This document shows, in pieces, positions 1 to 44,441 of a DNA stretch of 64,000 nt. Under the pieces are notes generated by a model that saw nothing but the letters and a program-made list of their open reading frames with translations, had not been told where the DNA came from and searched no databases. The translations under genes were made by a program, and so were the position numbers. The first letter of the stretch is position 1. Each line of letters starts with the position of its first letter. Origin of the DNA: Doris montereyensis (taxonomy: Eukaryota > Mollusca > Gastropoda > Nudibranchia > Dorididae); the NCBI GenBank assembly GCA_037039925.1, contig JAXRKP010001908.1, positions 1 to 64,000 of the forward strand. The letters run 5' to 3'.

Positions 1-339
1 ACTTCAGCATTTACTACATCATTTACCTTAAAGGACAATGGAATTTCCATTATTGAAAGGTCGGTCTATGCCCTATATATATAGGGCCGTATTTCGGATC
101 AATGATGGCATGCCTTTATATAGGGCCGTGGCCTTAAGAGGATTAATACACTTTTCATCGCTTTCCCCATGCTCAAATTGAACAACAAAAAACACAATAC
201 AGAGAAATGAATAAATTTCAATATTATATATATATTGTTGCCATAACAGAGATTTCAGTCAATAAAAAAATTATTTGAAAGCAGGATTTTATGAAAATTG
301 TCGACATCCATCTACTATAATCCAAAAGAATACAATGTT
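1..339. other. No gene recognised; left edge of window
   Basis: AT-rich DNA with no supportable exon. A short motif (TATATAGGGCCGT) occurs twice, near 76 and 118. It may be flank or terminal sequence of the adjacent piggyBac remnant, but I could not define a clean left terminus. Confidence 0.4.
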
Positions 340-2194
340 TATATCAGTTGGTAGAACTTTCCATGGCGCTGTCCTTCACACAAAAATGAAGACCACACAA
401 GGCACAGCCATACAGAGTTTCTTTTGGTGTTTTTTTTTAAATCTGCGGCACATTGGAAACACCTCTTCTTCCGGCCGACCAGTCGAGTGTTGCTGTGGAT
501 TTTTCCAGTCCTGCTGTGGATCGTTGCAAAAACTGATGGTGTTTCTGTTTGTTTCCTGGATGTTGTTTTTACAGAGTGTAAAAAAAGGCTTTTTAGTAAG
601 CTTATACGGAAAGTAAGTGCTTCGATGCTGGTGTGCACGTTTAGCTTTTGGGAGGCGAATTTCAGGATCAAATGAATTTATAATTGATGTCTGGACCAAG
701 AACCAAAACACTTTTTGCTGGCCTGTGGTAGGAGGATCTCAGTTGATCTGCGAGGTCGATTCCTCCATATAGTAATTGTAGTCGGCAACAGGTGTTGGAA
801 TTTCAACATTTGCTTCCCCACTCTTTGATCTCCGAGATACAGTTGACAAAGAGGGGTTGCTGTTGGTTGAGAACAAATTTACTTCTCTTTTGTCAACCCA
901 TTTCATTGCCACTAACTCCTTTTTGCTTCATCCGTACCTCTCTTTTCTTTGACGTTGTCATGAGGCCAGCCTTTAGGTTTCTTTGAATCGTCCGCAGCAG
1001 TAAGTTTTGCGATCAAGAAGATTTTGGCCAACTTTAAGGGTGAAAAAATTAAAATAAAAAACTTGATTTTGTTCAGGTAACCGCCCCCGACGGTCATCAT
1101 AACTTGGATGTCCTCGTCCATCGGTGAGGCCTGGTCGCTCTTCCCACAATATTCGGAGAAATTCAACAGGTAGCCTGTTTTGGATTCAGCTGCACACCAC
1201 ACTTTGATTCCATGGATGAGGTTTCGATGGCAGTTTGATATGAGTCTACCATTGAAGGCAACCATTGCTTCGTCAAGACAAATTTCCCGTGACGGTTTAT
1301 AAAGCTCCTTGCTTTTTCCCGAACTAGATCTTAGACGGGTCTGACCTTGAAGAGGGTCATAACCTTCTTCACCACGTTCGACTTGGTTGTTCTGTCGTTT
1401 ACATGGAAATATTGATGAATTTTGAAATAACGCTTTCTTGGCATTACATCAGCCACAGCTTCTACCCTGAACATTTTGTCTAATGACCAGTAGAGTGGGA
1501 CTTCAAGGTAAATTATGTATTCCAAACATAATGTTGATGTAAATAAATAGTATTATTTCCTCTGGGTTGACTGGTTTCCACAATGGGTCAGTTTTGTTCA
1601 CCTCAATTTGCCTATATTGCGTATTTGTTCATCTGAAAAGCTATGTGTTCCATGCTGGGTTTCCCCCTCAAATGGTTCAGTAAAACAGTTTAGTGAAAAC
1701 CTCACGAAGATCCTCACTCCAACCGCTGACGATCCCATTTTCATTCTAGGCCTATCATCACTATCATTATCATCTTCTGTCGTAGATCTAGTTTCCTCAT
1801 CATTGAAATCAACATCTAATTCAATGTCAGATTCACAATCTTGTTGTAATTCATAAACATCGTCATCTTCTTCGTCTGCAATTGTGTTGGAGACTAAGGA
1901 ATTCAAGAATTCAAAAGTCAAATTGATGTGATCGTGCGTAAATTTTGAGTTGTACGTTATCGTTCTTGTAAAAATTGAACCACATGGCGGATTCCAGTTC
2001 TGTAAACAGTTTTTAAAAAGCTGAATTATTTTACTATTTCCGGTGGTCACTGGATGTCAAATTGAATGCGAAACTATCTTAGTGCGAATGTATATCTATG
2101 TATCGGATCACATGGGTATTATCGCCCGCATCCGGACCTATGGGTATGCACAGGGATGCGCTAGCGCCGGGCGCAAACGGGTGCAAAGGATTAA
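340..2194 (-). mobile_element. Degenerate piggyBac (PGBD-like) transposon
   Basis: Minus-strand pieces read in order as a piggyBac-family transposase. An acidic N-terminal segment lies at about 1600-2050. The segment at 1331-1525 contains PLYWSLDKMFRVEAV and RYFKIHQYFHVND, resembling the family's YWS...R..RF..I...LHFND block. A DEAM motif near 1262-1273 matches the first catalytic Asp region, followed by GIKVWCAAESKTGYLLNF. A VDLADQLRSSYHRP-like block lies near 735-770 and a Cys-rich C-terminal finger (RKKRCFQC...) near 440-500. The frame breaks between about 760 and 770 and again between blocks, so no intact transposase remains. The upstream end carries CTTTGCACCCG on the minus strand next to TTAA at 2191-2194, the tetranucleotide that piggyBac elements target. 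The left terminus is not resolved. It lies 5' of the first recognised vasa exon, possibly within a vasa intron. Confidence 0.8.
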
Positions 2195-2884
2195 GATGGT
2201 CCGATTAAGGCCTATTTTCTTTGTCAAGTTTTCAGGCCTAAAAAAGAATATTGTCCATCCTGTGAATGAGCTTGGATCGTCTGCTTCTCCGTACATTGTT
2301 ATGGCAACAGAAAATAATTTGTTTGCAAGTGTCAAAATTACCTCTCTTTATTTTTCTCATTCTTTTTTTTTTTATTGTTTCGGTGTTTTAATCAAAAGCG
2401 ATAAGCAAAAATGAGAGAAAAGGGAACACAAATTCATATCTACCCAAGACCAACTTACCAGACAATAACTTTATATATTCCTTATTTTTTATTTCAACTT
2501 GAGAGATTTGGTCATTTGCCATGGACTGCTTTTCCAATTTAGAAAAGCGATAATGGCTTTCATTTGAAATTTGAAACAGTATTGCCAAAAATCAAGGCAA
2601 TTTGAAAAGTTCTTTCCCCTGGTTTCTATAAATTTTATATACTTCTTGACTGAAATAGTACTGCAAGATCTATTGTATGTCTGCGTTTTAATTTTTTTTT
2701 TAATAGTGCTGTCTGCACAGGCTCCGAAAGGTGTCACGTCTGACATTTCAATTTCTTTAGAAAAAGGAATAATAAACTATCAACAAGCTTACACTCAATG
2801 CAACAGGAGTCGCCCATGTTGTCCAAGTGAGCAAAAAAGGTAAAATTGTCTTGTCCAATGAAAAACTAAATGCCTGAAGAGGGG
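2195..2884. other. Unassigned DNA between piggyBac remnant and SINE
   Basis: AT-rich and without a convincing exon. A segment at 2721-2840 has an acceptor-like and a donor-like end and stays open, but encodes nothing recognisable. The N-terminal vasa exons could lie here or left of the window. Confidence 0.3.
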
Positions 2885-3270
2885 CTCGGGGTGACAGTGC
2901 AGTGCTTTTAACCACTTGGCCATCCTTCCCACACACACACAAAATATTGGCTTTCTCTCTGTCGTAAAAATATATCAGGGCAATACACAATTGTTGCTGA
3001 GTGGTCAGGCTCCCAGACTGGATCATGAGGTCCCGAGTTCAAATTCCAGCAAAATCGGGGCCCGACGTTGTGTTCCTTGGGAAAGGCGCTTAACACAAGC
3101 GTTAGCTTGGGAGTAAAATCCTGCGTCAGACTAGCGTCCTGGCCAGGAGTTAATTGTTGTCACCTGTTCGGCTTCACGTTATAGAAACCGGGATACTCTC
3201 CAGCTCTATGGGTCTAAAGGGCCTTAAAGGAACTTTTCACAATTAGATCAATGTTTTCTTTCACCCGTAT
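2885..3270. repeat. tRNA-derived SINE-like sequences
   Basis: At 2990-3060 the text resembles a tRNA-derived promoter with a B-box-like GAGTTCAAATTCC. It is followed by a body containing TTGGGAAAGGCGCTTA and a tail segment (CACCTGTTCGGCTT...ACGTTATAGAAACCGGGA). A related tail occurs at 13445-13530. On the minus strand, 2880-2935 contains a second tRNA-like head (GGCCAAGTGGTTAAAAGC). Two SINE fragments therefore abut in opposite orientations. Family name unknown. Confidence 0.55.
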
Positions 3271-3560
3271 TTTTTGTTTGTTATTTTGTGTCTGAAATGG
3301 TTATTCATACTTGCGGACAAAAGTCTCAACCCCTTCTCGGGTCAGGGTCTAAATCTTGGGACTGTAATGAGTAAAAAAATCGCCAGACTCTTAGACAGCT
3401 ATAACCGTGACGGTCATTGCAGTCACTGGATATATTATTTTTTTAATGCCAGTGGGTTTTTTTAGTTTCCAAATTCTCAAGGGACATTGATTTTATGCTC
3501 ATAATCTTGCAGTGACCATTGTAACTTTTTATTTATTTCTCTCTTTTTACTCTCTCACAG

Positions 3561-14332
<10,772 letters not shown>

Positions 14333-16200
14333 GGATCTTGTCTCGTCGCCTGGGCTGCACTTGTGGAAGACAGCATAAGGTGTCGCTAACACCCATGCAG
14401 TTTAAGTTTCACATGAACGAATCATTAGATCCCATGTGTTTTCAAAGGTTACATTTTTATTTCAATTTCATTGTTGATCTTTCTGTTTAACTTGTTTTGC
14501 TTTTTTTTTTTTTTGGGGTAGTTTTTCTGTCTCATTTTTGATTTGTTGAATGTGAAATATGTCACCACAAGAATACAGAAAACCTCTGTCATAAAAAGAC
14601 TCATCGACAAGACAAGCGAGGTGGTATGTAGACTTTTACCTGGAAGTCCTTGCTGTCTACTGTTTCTAGTCCATATTTTTACCTAATGTTTTGCATATAG
14701 AAGGGAAGAGTACACTGGTAAAGTGGTTCAGAATTTATCTATTGCACCTATAAAGTGTTTGATCGTGGTCTTACATAGATTTTGGATTATTTGGCTTTAC
14801 TTGTTTTGTTTCATTTTTGTCTTTTAGGGTGTTTTTGAAATGTAAAATTTGGGGGGGGGGGGGGGATAATCATGTTTAGTTTTTGCAGAGGTCAGTCCTG
14901 AACCACAGAGAAAATAATGATTTTGACACATTTAGGTGATGGAAGGTTTGAAGATGGAAGTTGTGCAGGCTGTGATCATGCCAATTGGTAGTGTAGTGTT
15001 CCAGGTGAAGTTGTCACCCTTTCCCTTGAATCTGTTACTGGATTGTATCGTCACTCTCTAGTTTTCTTTGAGGTAAAGAAAAAGAGAGAAAAGTTTCAGT
15101 CTTATCAAAGTGACCTAATATGACTGGGAGTTGGGTCACGTTGAAAGAATTTCCTCACAGCGGAAACCCCAAGGCCAACTAGATAAGACAGATTGACCCC
15201 AGATATAAAGATATCCGCTCTCCAAGTAGTAATCAAGGCATCATATATAGGTAAGATGTCCTTCAGCAATATGATCCCAAAGGTGCTTTTAATTACATAT
15301 GGCAGGGCCATAAGTTGTCTGTTTGCCATAATTGATATATCACACACTTGCATAATGCCTTTCGAGTTTAAGGTCATTGATGTAGTATTGTGATGGCACT
15401 TCATCAAAAAAAGGGCATTAGCCAAAGCTAATACATCAATGACTGACATTTGAAAGGCAGATATTTTGGAATTTGTAGTGTCTTGATACTTACCATTCGC
15501 GTTCCTATCCAAAAAGTTTGTTTCAAAGTCTTAAACTTCTCTGTTGAAAGATCTGACTATTCCTCTGTCAAAGCAAGACATTCCTCTTCTTCAAACTTGT
15601 CTATACTCCTAGCTGACTATTCCTCTGTCAAAACAAGATATTTCTTTTTTCAAACTTCTGTAGGTTAATTACTCTTAGATGACTTCATCTGTCAAAGCAA
15701 GACATTTCTCCTCTTCAAACTTCTGTAGGCTCCTAGACGCATTCTTTAATGCCGTCTCTTTTGTTTTCTGTTCTGCATCACAGTACAGTATTCCCCCTTT
15801 GTATAAAGTGATACAATATTGCTGTTCTAAGGGAGAGCAGAGCTACTTATGCAACGGTGCTGGAATCTCGATGTTCTTGTAAATAGAATTTCATGAAATA
15901 TATTACTCTCTATAAACGGGTACTTCTCATTTCATTTGGCTACCTCCCCTCAAACGAGGCCAAACAAAAACAAACGTCGGTTTCAAGGTTTTTTTGAGGT
16001 TTTCTCGTCACGTTACAATTGTTAACTCATTCCGCAATCAGTCAAAGCCAAGTTTTGCATTTTTCCATTTTTTCACCTTTCGCCACATTTGTGTTAAATC
16101 AAGCAGGCTTGTGATAAAAATAATAGAAGTCCATACTTAATGCCGCAGTTTACTGAAATGTACATTTTTGAATTAAAGCTTCTTTTAAAATCGCTCAATT
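14333..16200. other. vasa: vasa 3' UTR and flank
   Basis: Non-coding. ATTAAA near 16173 and AATAAA at 16797-16802 are candidate polyadenylation signals, neither certain. Contains the minisatellite at 15551-15735. A 135-codon minus-strand ORF at 15105-15512 resembles no family I know. Confidence 0.4.
15551..15735. repeat. Three-unit minisatellite (~60 bp unit)
   Basis: Units start near 15551, 15612 and 15679. Each carries CTGTCAAA-CAAGA followed by a T/C-rich stretch and TTCAAACTT. Confidence 0.8.
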
Positions 16201-16261
16201 CATGTATGTGCTGTTTCTTTGCCTTGATGTTAATGTCCTGAACTGTTGTTGTTTGCTTTGC

Positions 16262-16575
16262 AACCACGGGTGGTTGGCGGCTGCTGCTGGTAGGTCCTAT
16301 TTCTTGCCTTTTCTTTTTTTCATTTCTCTTTCATCTTGCTGCTTCCTCTTAATTAACACTGAGATCACCGCAGTGGTGGACAGGATAAATTTCAATGAAA
16401 CAAATAAAACAAAAATCCTTTACAACCAGTTGGTGGGTGCTGTTAAAACATTTTTCCTCTCCTTTCATTCTTTCACATGTCTTTTGTCTTGCTGTTTCCT
16501 CTAAATAATAATGGTCATAATTGACGCTGAGATCACTGCAAGTGGTGGACATGGTAAACTCTAGTGATACAAACA
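16262..16575 (+). repeat. Two adjacent repeat A copies
   Basis: Copies at 16262-16405 and 16425-16575 share the poly-pyrimidine block, TTTCATCTTGCTG / TTTTGTCTTGCTG, the GAGATCAC motif and a GTGGACA-GGTAAA end. Same strand as vasa. Confidence 0.75.
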
Positions 16576-17102
16576 GGTGATATCTCAAGATGACAATATT
16601 ATCCGATATGTCTAGCACTAGCAATGCAACTAAGAAACGAACCCAGAATGTGATGAGTTCAAGTCCCAACAGTTGTCCGCCAGATCGCTGATGCCATTTT
16701 TAAAAATTAAATGTAATCATGCCACCCAAGTGCATAGTAATTTAGTATACAGTGATCGCACTGCATTCTTTTCAAGTGAAAATCAAGGACGTAATCAATA
16801 AAATTGCAGGACACGTTACCTGCCATTCAAATAACGTATGTAGTATGTACCCCAATGGTTACTATTGTTGGGTATTTTGAAACCAAAAAATTCAACAATC
16901 ATACTCAGTCACGTCCGATAATCCGAACAGAAGTTTGGACGGATTTTTCTTTTTTATTTGTACACGATAATTTGGTGATCCAGATCCTAACACTCACTTT
17001 TTGGAACAGGCTACCACTACCAGTACCACAATATAGAGAGTTTATTTATGCTTCGATAAACAGAACACCCAACTGTTTGTCAATAATATAATGGTATAGT
17101 GC

Positions 17103-17720
17103 AGTAATACTAATAACGCATTTGTTGAGCGCCTTTCATCTACCCAAATGCTTGATGGCTTTTTACAGTATTATTGACATAATTACAGATTATATAAAAT
17201 GCACAGCAACAAAAAAAAGATTAGTTACAATTTTAAAAACACTAAAAGTTTAATAAAAAGGCTTTATTTTAAACTAAGATGGAAAAAACTCATGAAAAGT
17301 TCTGTCGTAAGATTCTTTTAAAAAATTGAAATGAAGGACTGCTTCTTCAACTTCTTGTTTTGAAAGATATTCCATAAAAGAGAGGCAGCATAACTGAAAG
17401 GCTTTTCAATATGATCTTTTACTTAGCATGGTGATCAGGGGAATTTGATCTCTATTGAGTCGGTAAAAACTGACCAGCTCTTGTCAATAGGATGGGGCAA
17501 GACCGTTCAAACATTTGTAACAATAATAAAGGATTTTAAAATCTATCCTGTAACTAACTGGGAGCCAGTGTAGTTCTTTTAATTAATACTGGCGTGATAG
17601 GCTCACTTTGTTTAGTTAAGTTAATTAAATTAGCCAAGCAGCCTCATTCTGAAGCTTTTTCAATCTCGAAATCAAATATTTTGGTACAGATGTGTTAAGA
17701 GAGCATTGCAATTATCCATA
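17103..17720. repeat. Dispersed repeat-like segment, related to 6945-7080
   Basis: Starts ATACTAATAACGCATTTGTTGAGCGCC. The same layout (ATAATACATTTATAGAGTGCC ... GGTGCTCAATGGC) is at 6945-7080 in a vasa intron. The rest (GGAGCCAGTGTAGTTC, GGCGTGATAGGCTCAC) looks like a non-coding retroelement-type repeat. Family unassigned. Confidence 0.45.
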
Positions 17721-18139
17721 CAACTTAAAATAAGTGATGAAACAAGCATTTTTGTTGTTGCTTGGTCAAGAGTAAATTGTATCTTGCACAATATTCCAAA
17801 TGAAAATTGCAGCCCTGAATTGTTTTAATAACAAGTTCTATCATCAAATGTTCATGATCTTAATAGCATCCAAGATTTCGAACATATTTACATGTAACAT
17901 CAATAATTCAATTGATTCTGATATTTTAGATTTTTCAACAAAAACATTTTTACTCAAAAAGCTTTCGACAATACAGCAGGAGAGTTTGCCAAGCCTATCA
18001 TTATCAGTAAATTATCATCATTCGCTAAATTAGTCAGGACATATGTTAGTAGTAGTGGTGGGAATGATAAGATGTTGCTCCAGTTAAGTCTATCAGATCA
18101 ATACTGTCCCCAAATTTTAGTGTAGACGGCTTTGTTTAA

Positions 18140-18890
18140 TTTGAATATACCCCATCTACCATCAGCGATGATCTCAGGGTGAATTAAGAGGCAACAGCAA
18201 GATGAATGGGTGAAAGGAGAGAAGTAGGAGTAGGACCTACCAGCAGCACTAGCCAACCGTCCAAGCATAGTCCGCTAATCACAAAATATCTTTTAAAGAT
18301 GAAAATTATCAAAATCAATTATCATAGTCATATGACGAGCTCTACCAAGTTAAAACTTAAGCATATCTTTTACCTCCTACTTTGATAACATCTGCAAAAT
18401 TTTTGATAATGCAATTGAATTAGCTGATTCTAGCATTTCATCGACGATAACTCAAGGTCAATTAAGAGGAAATAGCAAGATTTAATTTACACTATCCACA
18501 ACTAAGGATAATCTCTGGGGGTTTTTTGGAAGGATTTCAATTTTGCCCAGAATGCCCTGCAAACAGCCAATGGGATTGTTTACATGCAGTGTTGTGATCT
18601 GCACACGGGACCTCCTCTTTATCATCCGTCTCCGATGGAACTAGGTGTCGGTCCACCTACCGACTACTAGTACTACCTGGGCTAAATTTTGCTCCCCCCC
18701 CAAAAAAGATTTTTTTTCCAACCGTTGGCGGGGCTTGAACCTACTACTACGTACTACCCTTCGGTTGAGAGGCTGACTCCTTGCCTCTGGACTGAAGAGT
18801 CCCCCCGAAATAGCAAGATGAAAGACATGTGGAAGAGTAAAATGAAAGAGTATTGACTTACTACTAGCAGTGACAACCAACCGCCTTGGA
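18140..18890 (-). repeat. Repeat A copies downstream of VCP
   Basis: A clear copy at 18140-18262 and fragments near 18440-18490 and 18800-18890, all minus-oriented like VCP (AGCAAGATGAA on the plus strand). Confidence 0.65.
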
Positions 18891-19734
18891 AAACAAACAT
18901 TCATACACAAACATGTTTCAAAGTAACCAACGCACTCATTACACACTGAATGAAGTCAGGCCAAAAAGAATTGAAATTTTAAGTTTTTAATTTCAAATTC
19001 AGTGATTGAAAGTGACAAGAAGGACAACGCAATGTTTTGTCACTGGACATAGTACATGTACATGTAGTATGAAAACTTGACTCAAATTTCATCGAGAGAA
19101 ACAAACAATTTGCAATGAAAAAAATAAGTAACAATGAACACTCATACAATATAATATGGGGGGGGGGGGGTAATACCTGTCTACTTCACTTGTAAATTTG
19201 AATAAAACAAAAGAAAAAAGATATAGATTTGAATTTGAGAAAATCATGTTCTCATTCAAATGTCTCATAAAAAATCCATCAGAAAAATAATAATAAAAAA
19301 ACTTAATTTACTGAAAGTAAGGAGACCAATTAACAATTTACTGGTCCAGATAAATTATAACAAGACAGGCTGGTTAGTAGTAAATATTGGTCATGTAAAA
19401 AAAATAAACCAAAGAATGCTTCAAACAATGGGGGTGTGGAACTAGTCCAGTTTACTGAATTACAATAAATTACCTCTCTTACTCTCTTGCAGAATCCTGA
19501 CTAACAAAACACAACCTCATTTCCTTTCTAGATCTGTGCAATTCTTTTTTAAAATTATAAATTGAGCACAGGCATAAATTACATACAAACATGTTGCAGG
19601 GGGAAAATAAGTTCTTCAGATATTGTTGTATTCACGATGTGTATAACTTTCACAATGCGACGATAACATCAATTTCTGTCAATGTACATTCATATAATGG
19701 ATTGCCCAATGTTCTGATTGTAATGAGGGTTCAT

Positions 19735-40440
<20,706 letters not shown>

Positions 40441-40736
40441 GTCTTTTCTCTTTTGTACGAACAAAAATTGCTTTAGATCAGATTTACAACCGATATTGGT
40501 TAACTTGTGCTCGCTGTGGCTGTCAGTTGATTGAGAGAAGTTCCGTTCCAAAATGGTTGCTTCGGAAATCTCCGTCTCACTTCGGAACACGAATCAGACC
40601 ATGGTCTACATGCACGTTCAAAGTTACTTGGAGAAATTTAAACCAGTGAAAGACCCATAAAGGCCGTCACAGAGATCGTCTCGTCATGTGCAAACTGATA
40701 TCACATCTTGTGAAACCGAAAAATGTTTATCGGTCA

Positions 40737-41064
<328 letters not shown>

Positions 41065-41414
41065 CTCACTCGCTTACCAACCGAAACAAGTTCAATTTTC
41101 GTAAACAACGAGGCAGTCGTGGAGGTAAGCGCTAGCAAAACGTCATTACGACAATGGTCGGCCACCGATCGGTTAGTACAAATCGCCCCACACCTCCCTC
41201 CCCACCACTTTCACGAAAATAAATACATGCAATTACACAAGAGGAACTAAACAGCAACAATACTGTCTCGAACGCTTGAAATAAAACTGAATCGGAATTG
41301 AACGTCGGTTTCACAAACGCTTAGTCATGTCACATTCAATCAACGGAAACAACACCACGATGTGAAAAGAACACATGCTTCGAATACAATCCGACCATGT
41401 TTGTCAACTTTCAA

Positions 41415-43985
41415 AGCTTTCTTCCTTTCTTTATCAGGTCTCATTCTACCTTCCGGTGAATGGGGATAGATGCCCGAAATGATCTCTCTCAAGGCTGCCC
41501 TGTCCTGACATTTTCTGCTACCTTCCAAAAAAAACAATTCTTTTGCTTTTATGCGTCTTTCTTATTTTCTTCCCACTTTCTCCGAGGTCTGCCTTTTGGT
41601 CTTTTAACTTGAGTTTTAGCAATATATACCGATTTAGCTATTCTGTTGTCATTCATTCTGTTTATATGCCCAAACCATCTTAGTTGATTTATTTTTATCT
41701 TAGTTTTTTATGCCATCTGCTTTGGTTTGATCTCTTATTGTTGTGTTTCTGATTTTGTCTCTTTTAGTTTCCCTACTACTCTTCTTAGACATTTCATTTC
41801 AGCTGCTTGTACTCTACTGTATTTCCTACTGTCTAAGGTCCAGGTTTCACTGTCATAGAGGAGAATAGGATAAAGAACTGTGTTGTATATTGTCATTTGG
41901 TTTTTGTTGACAATTGTTGTTTACATATAAATGCCGTTCCTAGATGGTTATATATTGTAATTGCCTTTTGGATTCTCTGGCGGATTCTTCTCTAAATTTT
42001 CCCTCTGAGGTAATCATTATTCCTAGGTAAGTGTAGCTTTAAACTTAATCTTATTTCTCCGTGCCCAATTTAAGATTATGTGTTTTAACTTCCCTAGTTA
42101 CTAGCGTTGTTTTTTACTTTGTTTGCATTTACTCTAATTCCTCTTTTTATTTAGTTCATGTTGAAATTCGACCGAAGGTCACTTTTCCAAACAGAACTAA
42201 ATCATCAGCAAATGAAAGCATTGATACATTTACCCGGGCAGTGGACAGGTAAGCACTTGTACGGGGAGTAGATGATCCGGCTCTCCACGAGTCTCCTGCT
42301 GCCTTGCAGGCGGGTCTTGGCGATCAAAGGTTAAGGGCGTTAACCCTTATAGAAAACAATCTGCTGCCTTGCAGGCCAGTCATGGTTGACCAAAGGCTAA
42401 GGGAGTTAACCCTGACAGAAAATAACAACCTGCTGCCTTGCAGGCTGGTCTTGAATGACTAAAGCCTAAGGAAGTTAACCCTGACAGAAAATAATAAGGC
42501 CTGGTAGGGAGCCTCAAGGTGGCAGCCCCACCATCTACCTAGGGTTACAGTGAGCTAATCCCCTGCTTATCCAAAAACCAAACAGATTCAGAGAAATAAA
42601 TATAATATAACCGGCTTAATCTTTCGAAGACGAACTTGGAAACGAATACGGACTGGGATTTTTGGAACATAGAACGTTAGGGCAATAAATGGAAAAGAGT
42701 TAGATTTAGTTGAAGAAAGGGAAAATTTCAAAGTAGATATTGTGGCCATTACAGAAACAAAGAAAGAAGAACAAGGAATAGAAAACGTAGGACCGAATCA
42801 TATTTTAATCTTCTCAGGAGTAGATTTCAAAGATAGAGCTAGAGCAGGAGTAGGCCTCCTAGTGCATAAAAGGCATGACAAGCTACTAGAAAGTTGGAAA
42901 TTTATAAGCCCACGCCTATTAGAAGTAAATATTAAAACAAAAGGACGAGAAATTAAATTATTAATAACTTATGGACCAAACAAAGACACCACTAAAGAAG
43001 AAGAAGATATCTTCGAAACGATTAACAAATAGCTGCAGAATCTTAAATCTAAACAGAAACTAAAGCTTTTAGGAGATTTAAACGCTAGAGTAGGCAACAA
43101 TGTAGAAGCTCCTCACAGTGTCAAATGCCTTTTCTAAGTCAATCAAATACAGGTGCAATCTCAATGTTTCTCTCAAGGAATGTTTCTATTATTTGTCTAA
43201 TTGTAAATATGTGGTCAGTCTTGTACTCTTCTTCCTGGTCTTAATCCATTTTGATGTTCTTCAATCTGATCTTCTACTCTTTTCCTGAGTCACATTTCCA
43301 GTATCCTGGCATATACTGTTTCTGGTACGTTAAGTAGCGACATCCCTCTATAGTTTGAGCATTCCATAGTTGATTCTGTCTTGTGTATTGGTACTACTGT
43401 TTCCTTCTTACAGTCGCCTGTCACCTGTTTTGGCGTCCATGCTTGTTAACATGTACTAGTTTGTCTGCCTCTCTCCCTTGGTTTTTAATCGTTTCTGAAT
43501 AAATTTGATCTGCCCTTGGGGCCTTTCCTAATTTCACTTTTCGTATAGCTGTGTGGATTTGCTCCTTTGAGATCTCCACATCTTCAGCTGTCCCATCTGC
43601 ATTACTTGTTAGTCTTACTTATTGATCTTTACTCCTTGTTTCATATGTTCTGGAGGGATTATATAATTGTTGAAAATACTTTCCCTATGTTTCCATGATT
43701 TCGCTGTCTTCTTTCATTATTTCTCCATTGGCGTTCATCATTTGTAATATTGGGCAAGCTTTGGTCTTTTTTCATGCTCTTCATTGCCCCCCCCCCCCAG
43801 AACAGCTTTTGATTTCCTTGATAGCTTTCTTGAAGTGTTTGTCCAAACTCTTCCTATTGTTCCTGTTTTGCTCTCCTCACTTTCTATTTGGCGAAATGTC
43901 TTTTACCTACGTAATCGATCCTATGCTCTGGCCTCTTTGTTTGGAAATATTTCTTCCAGATTTTTGCTTTTAGTATGTACATGAG
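41415..43985. mobile_element. APE-type LINE, copy 3 (rearranged: -, +, -)
   Basis: 41415-42230 is a minus-strand 3' fragment. 42231-43107 is plus-strand 5' end: three ~65-69 bp tandem 5' UTR units at 42296-42497, then the endonuclease domain ([38 protein letters not shown]). 43108-43985 returns to the minus strand with RT-region sequence. Such inversions are typical of twin priming or nested recombination. Confidence 0.75.
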
Positions 43986-44352
43986 TAACTGTCAAAATAC
44001 AGTTATCCTATATCATTGAAAAGTTTGTAGCGTCCTTGTATGCCTTAGAAACGGCCGCCATTGGATTTTGGTCCAATTTTCAAAATCTATCTCCTCACTT
44101 TCTTATGAATAAAATCACTCAAAACCTATACAGATCGTCTTTTCCATTCAATATTTAAAGAATGACGTCAGGTGTTTAGGATATTTTGAATAGTTTTTTC
44201 AAAATGAAATTTTGAAAATACTGTATATCGTGATTGTACAAAAAACAGCATTTTTATTTTTAAAAACCCGACGTCAGTCTATTAACATTGACAAGAGGAC
44301 CCCTGTGCCAAATAATCGTTCGGTAAATGGCGGAGGAAATAGAATTTTACAC

Positions 44353-44408
44353 CATAAAAGGTGTTGGCTGATATAGACAGCAGGACGGTGGCCATGGAAG
44401 TCAGAACT

Positions 44409-44441
<33 letters not shown>

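Noticed and set aside
2721..2840. Open segment with acceptor- and donor-like ends, considered as a vasa exon
   Set aside because: Encodes no Gly/Arg-rich or zinc-finger sequence and its phase cannot be linked to exon 3561-3601.
15105..15512. 135-codon minus-strand ORF downstream of vasa
   Set aside because: No recognisable domain, no splice context, no homologue that I know; probably chance or an old retroelement scrap.
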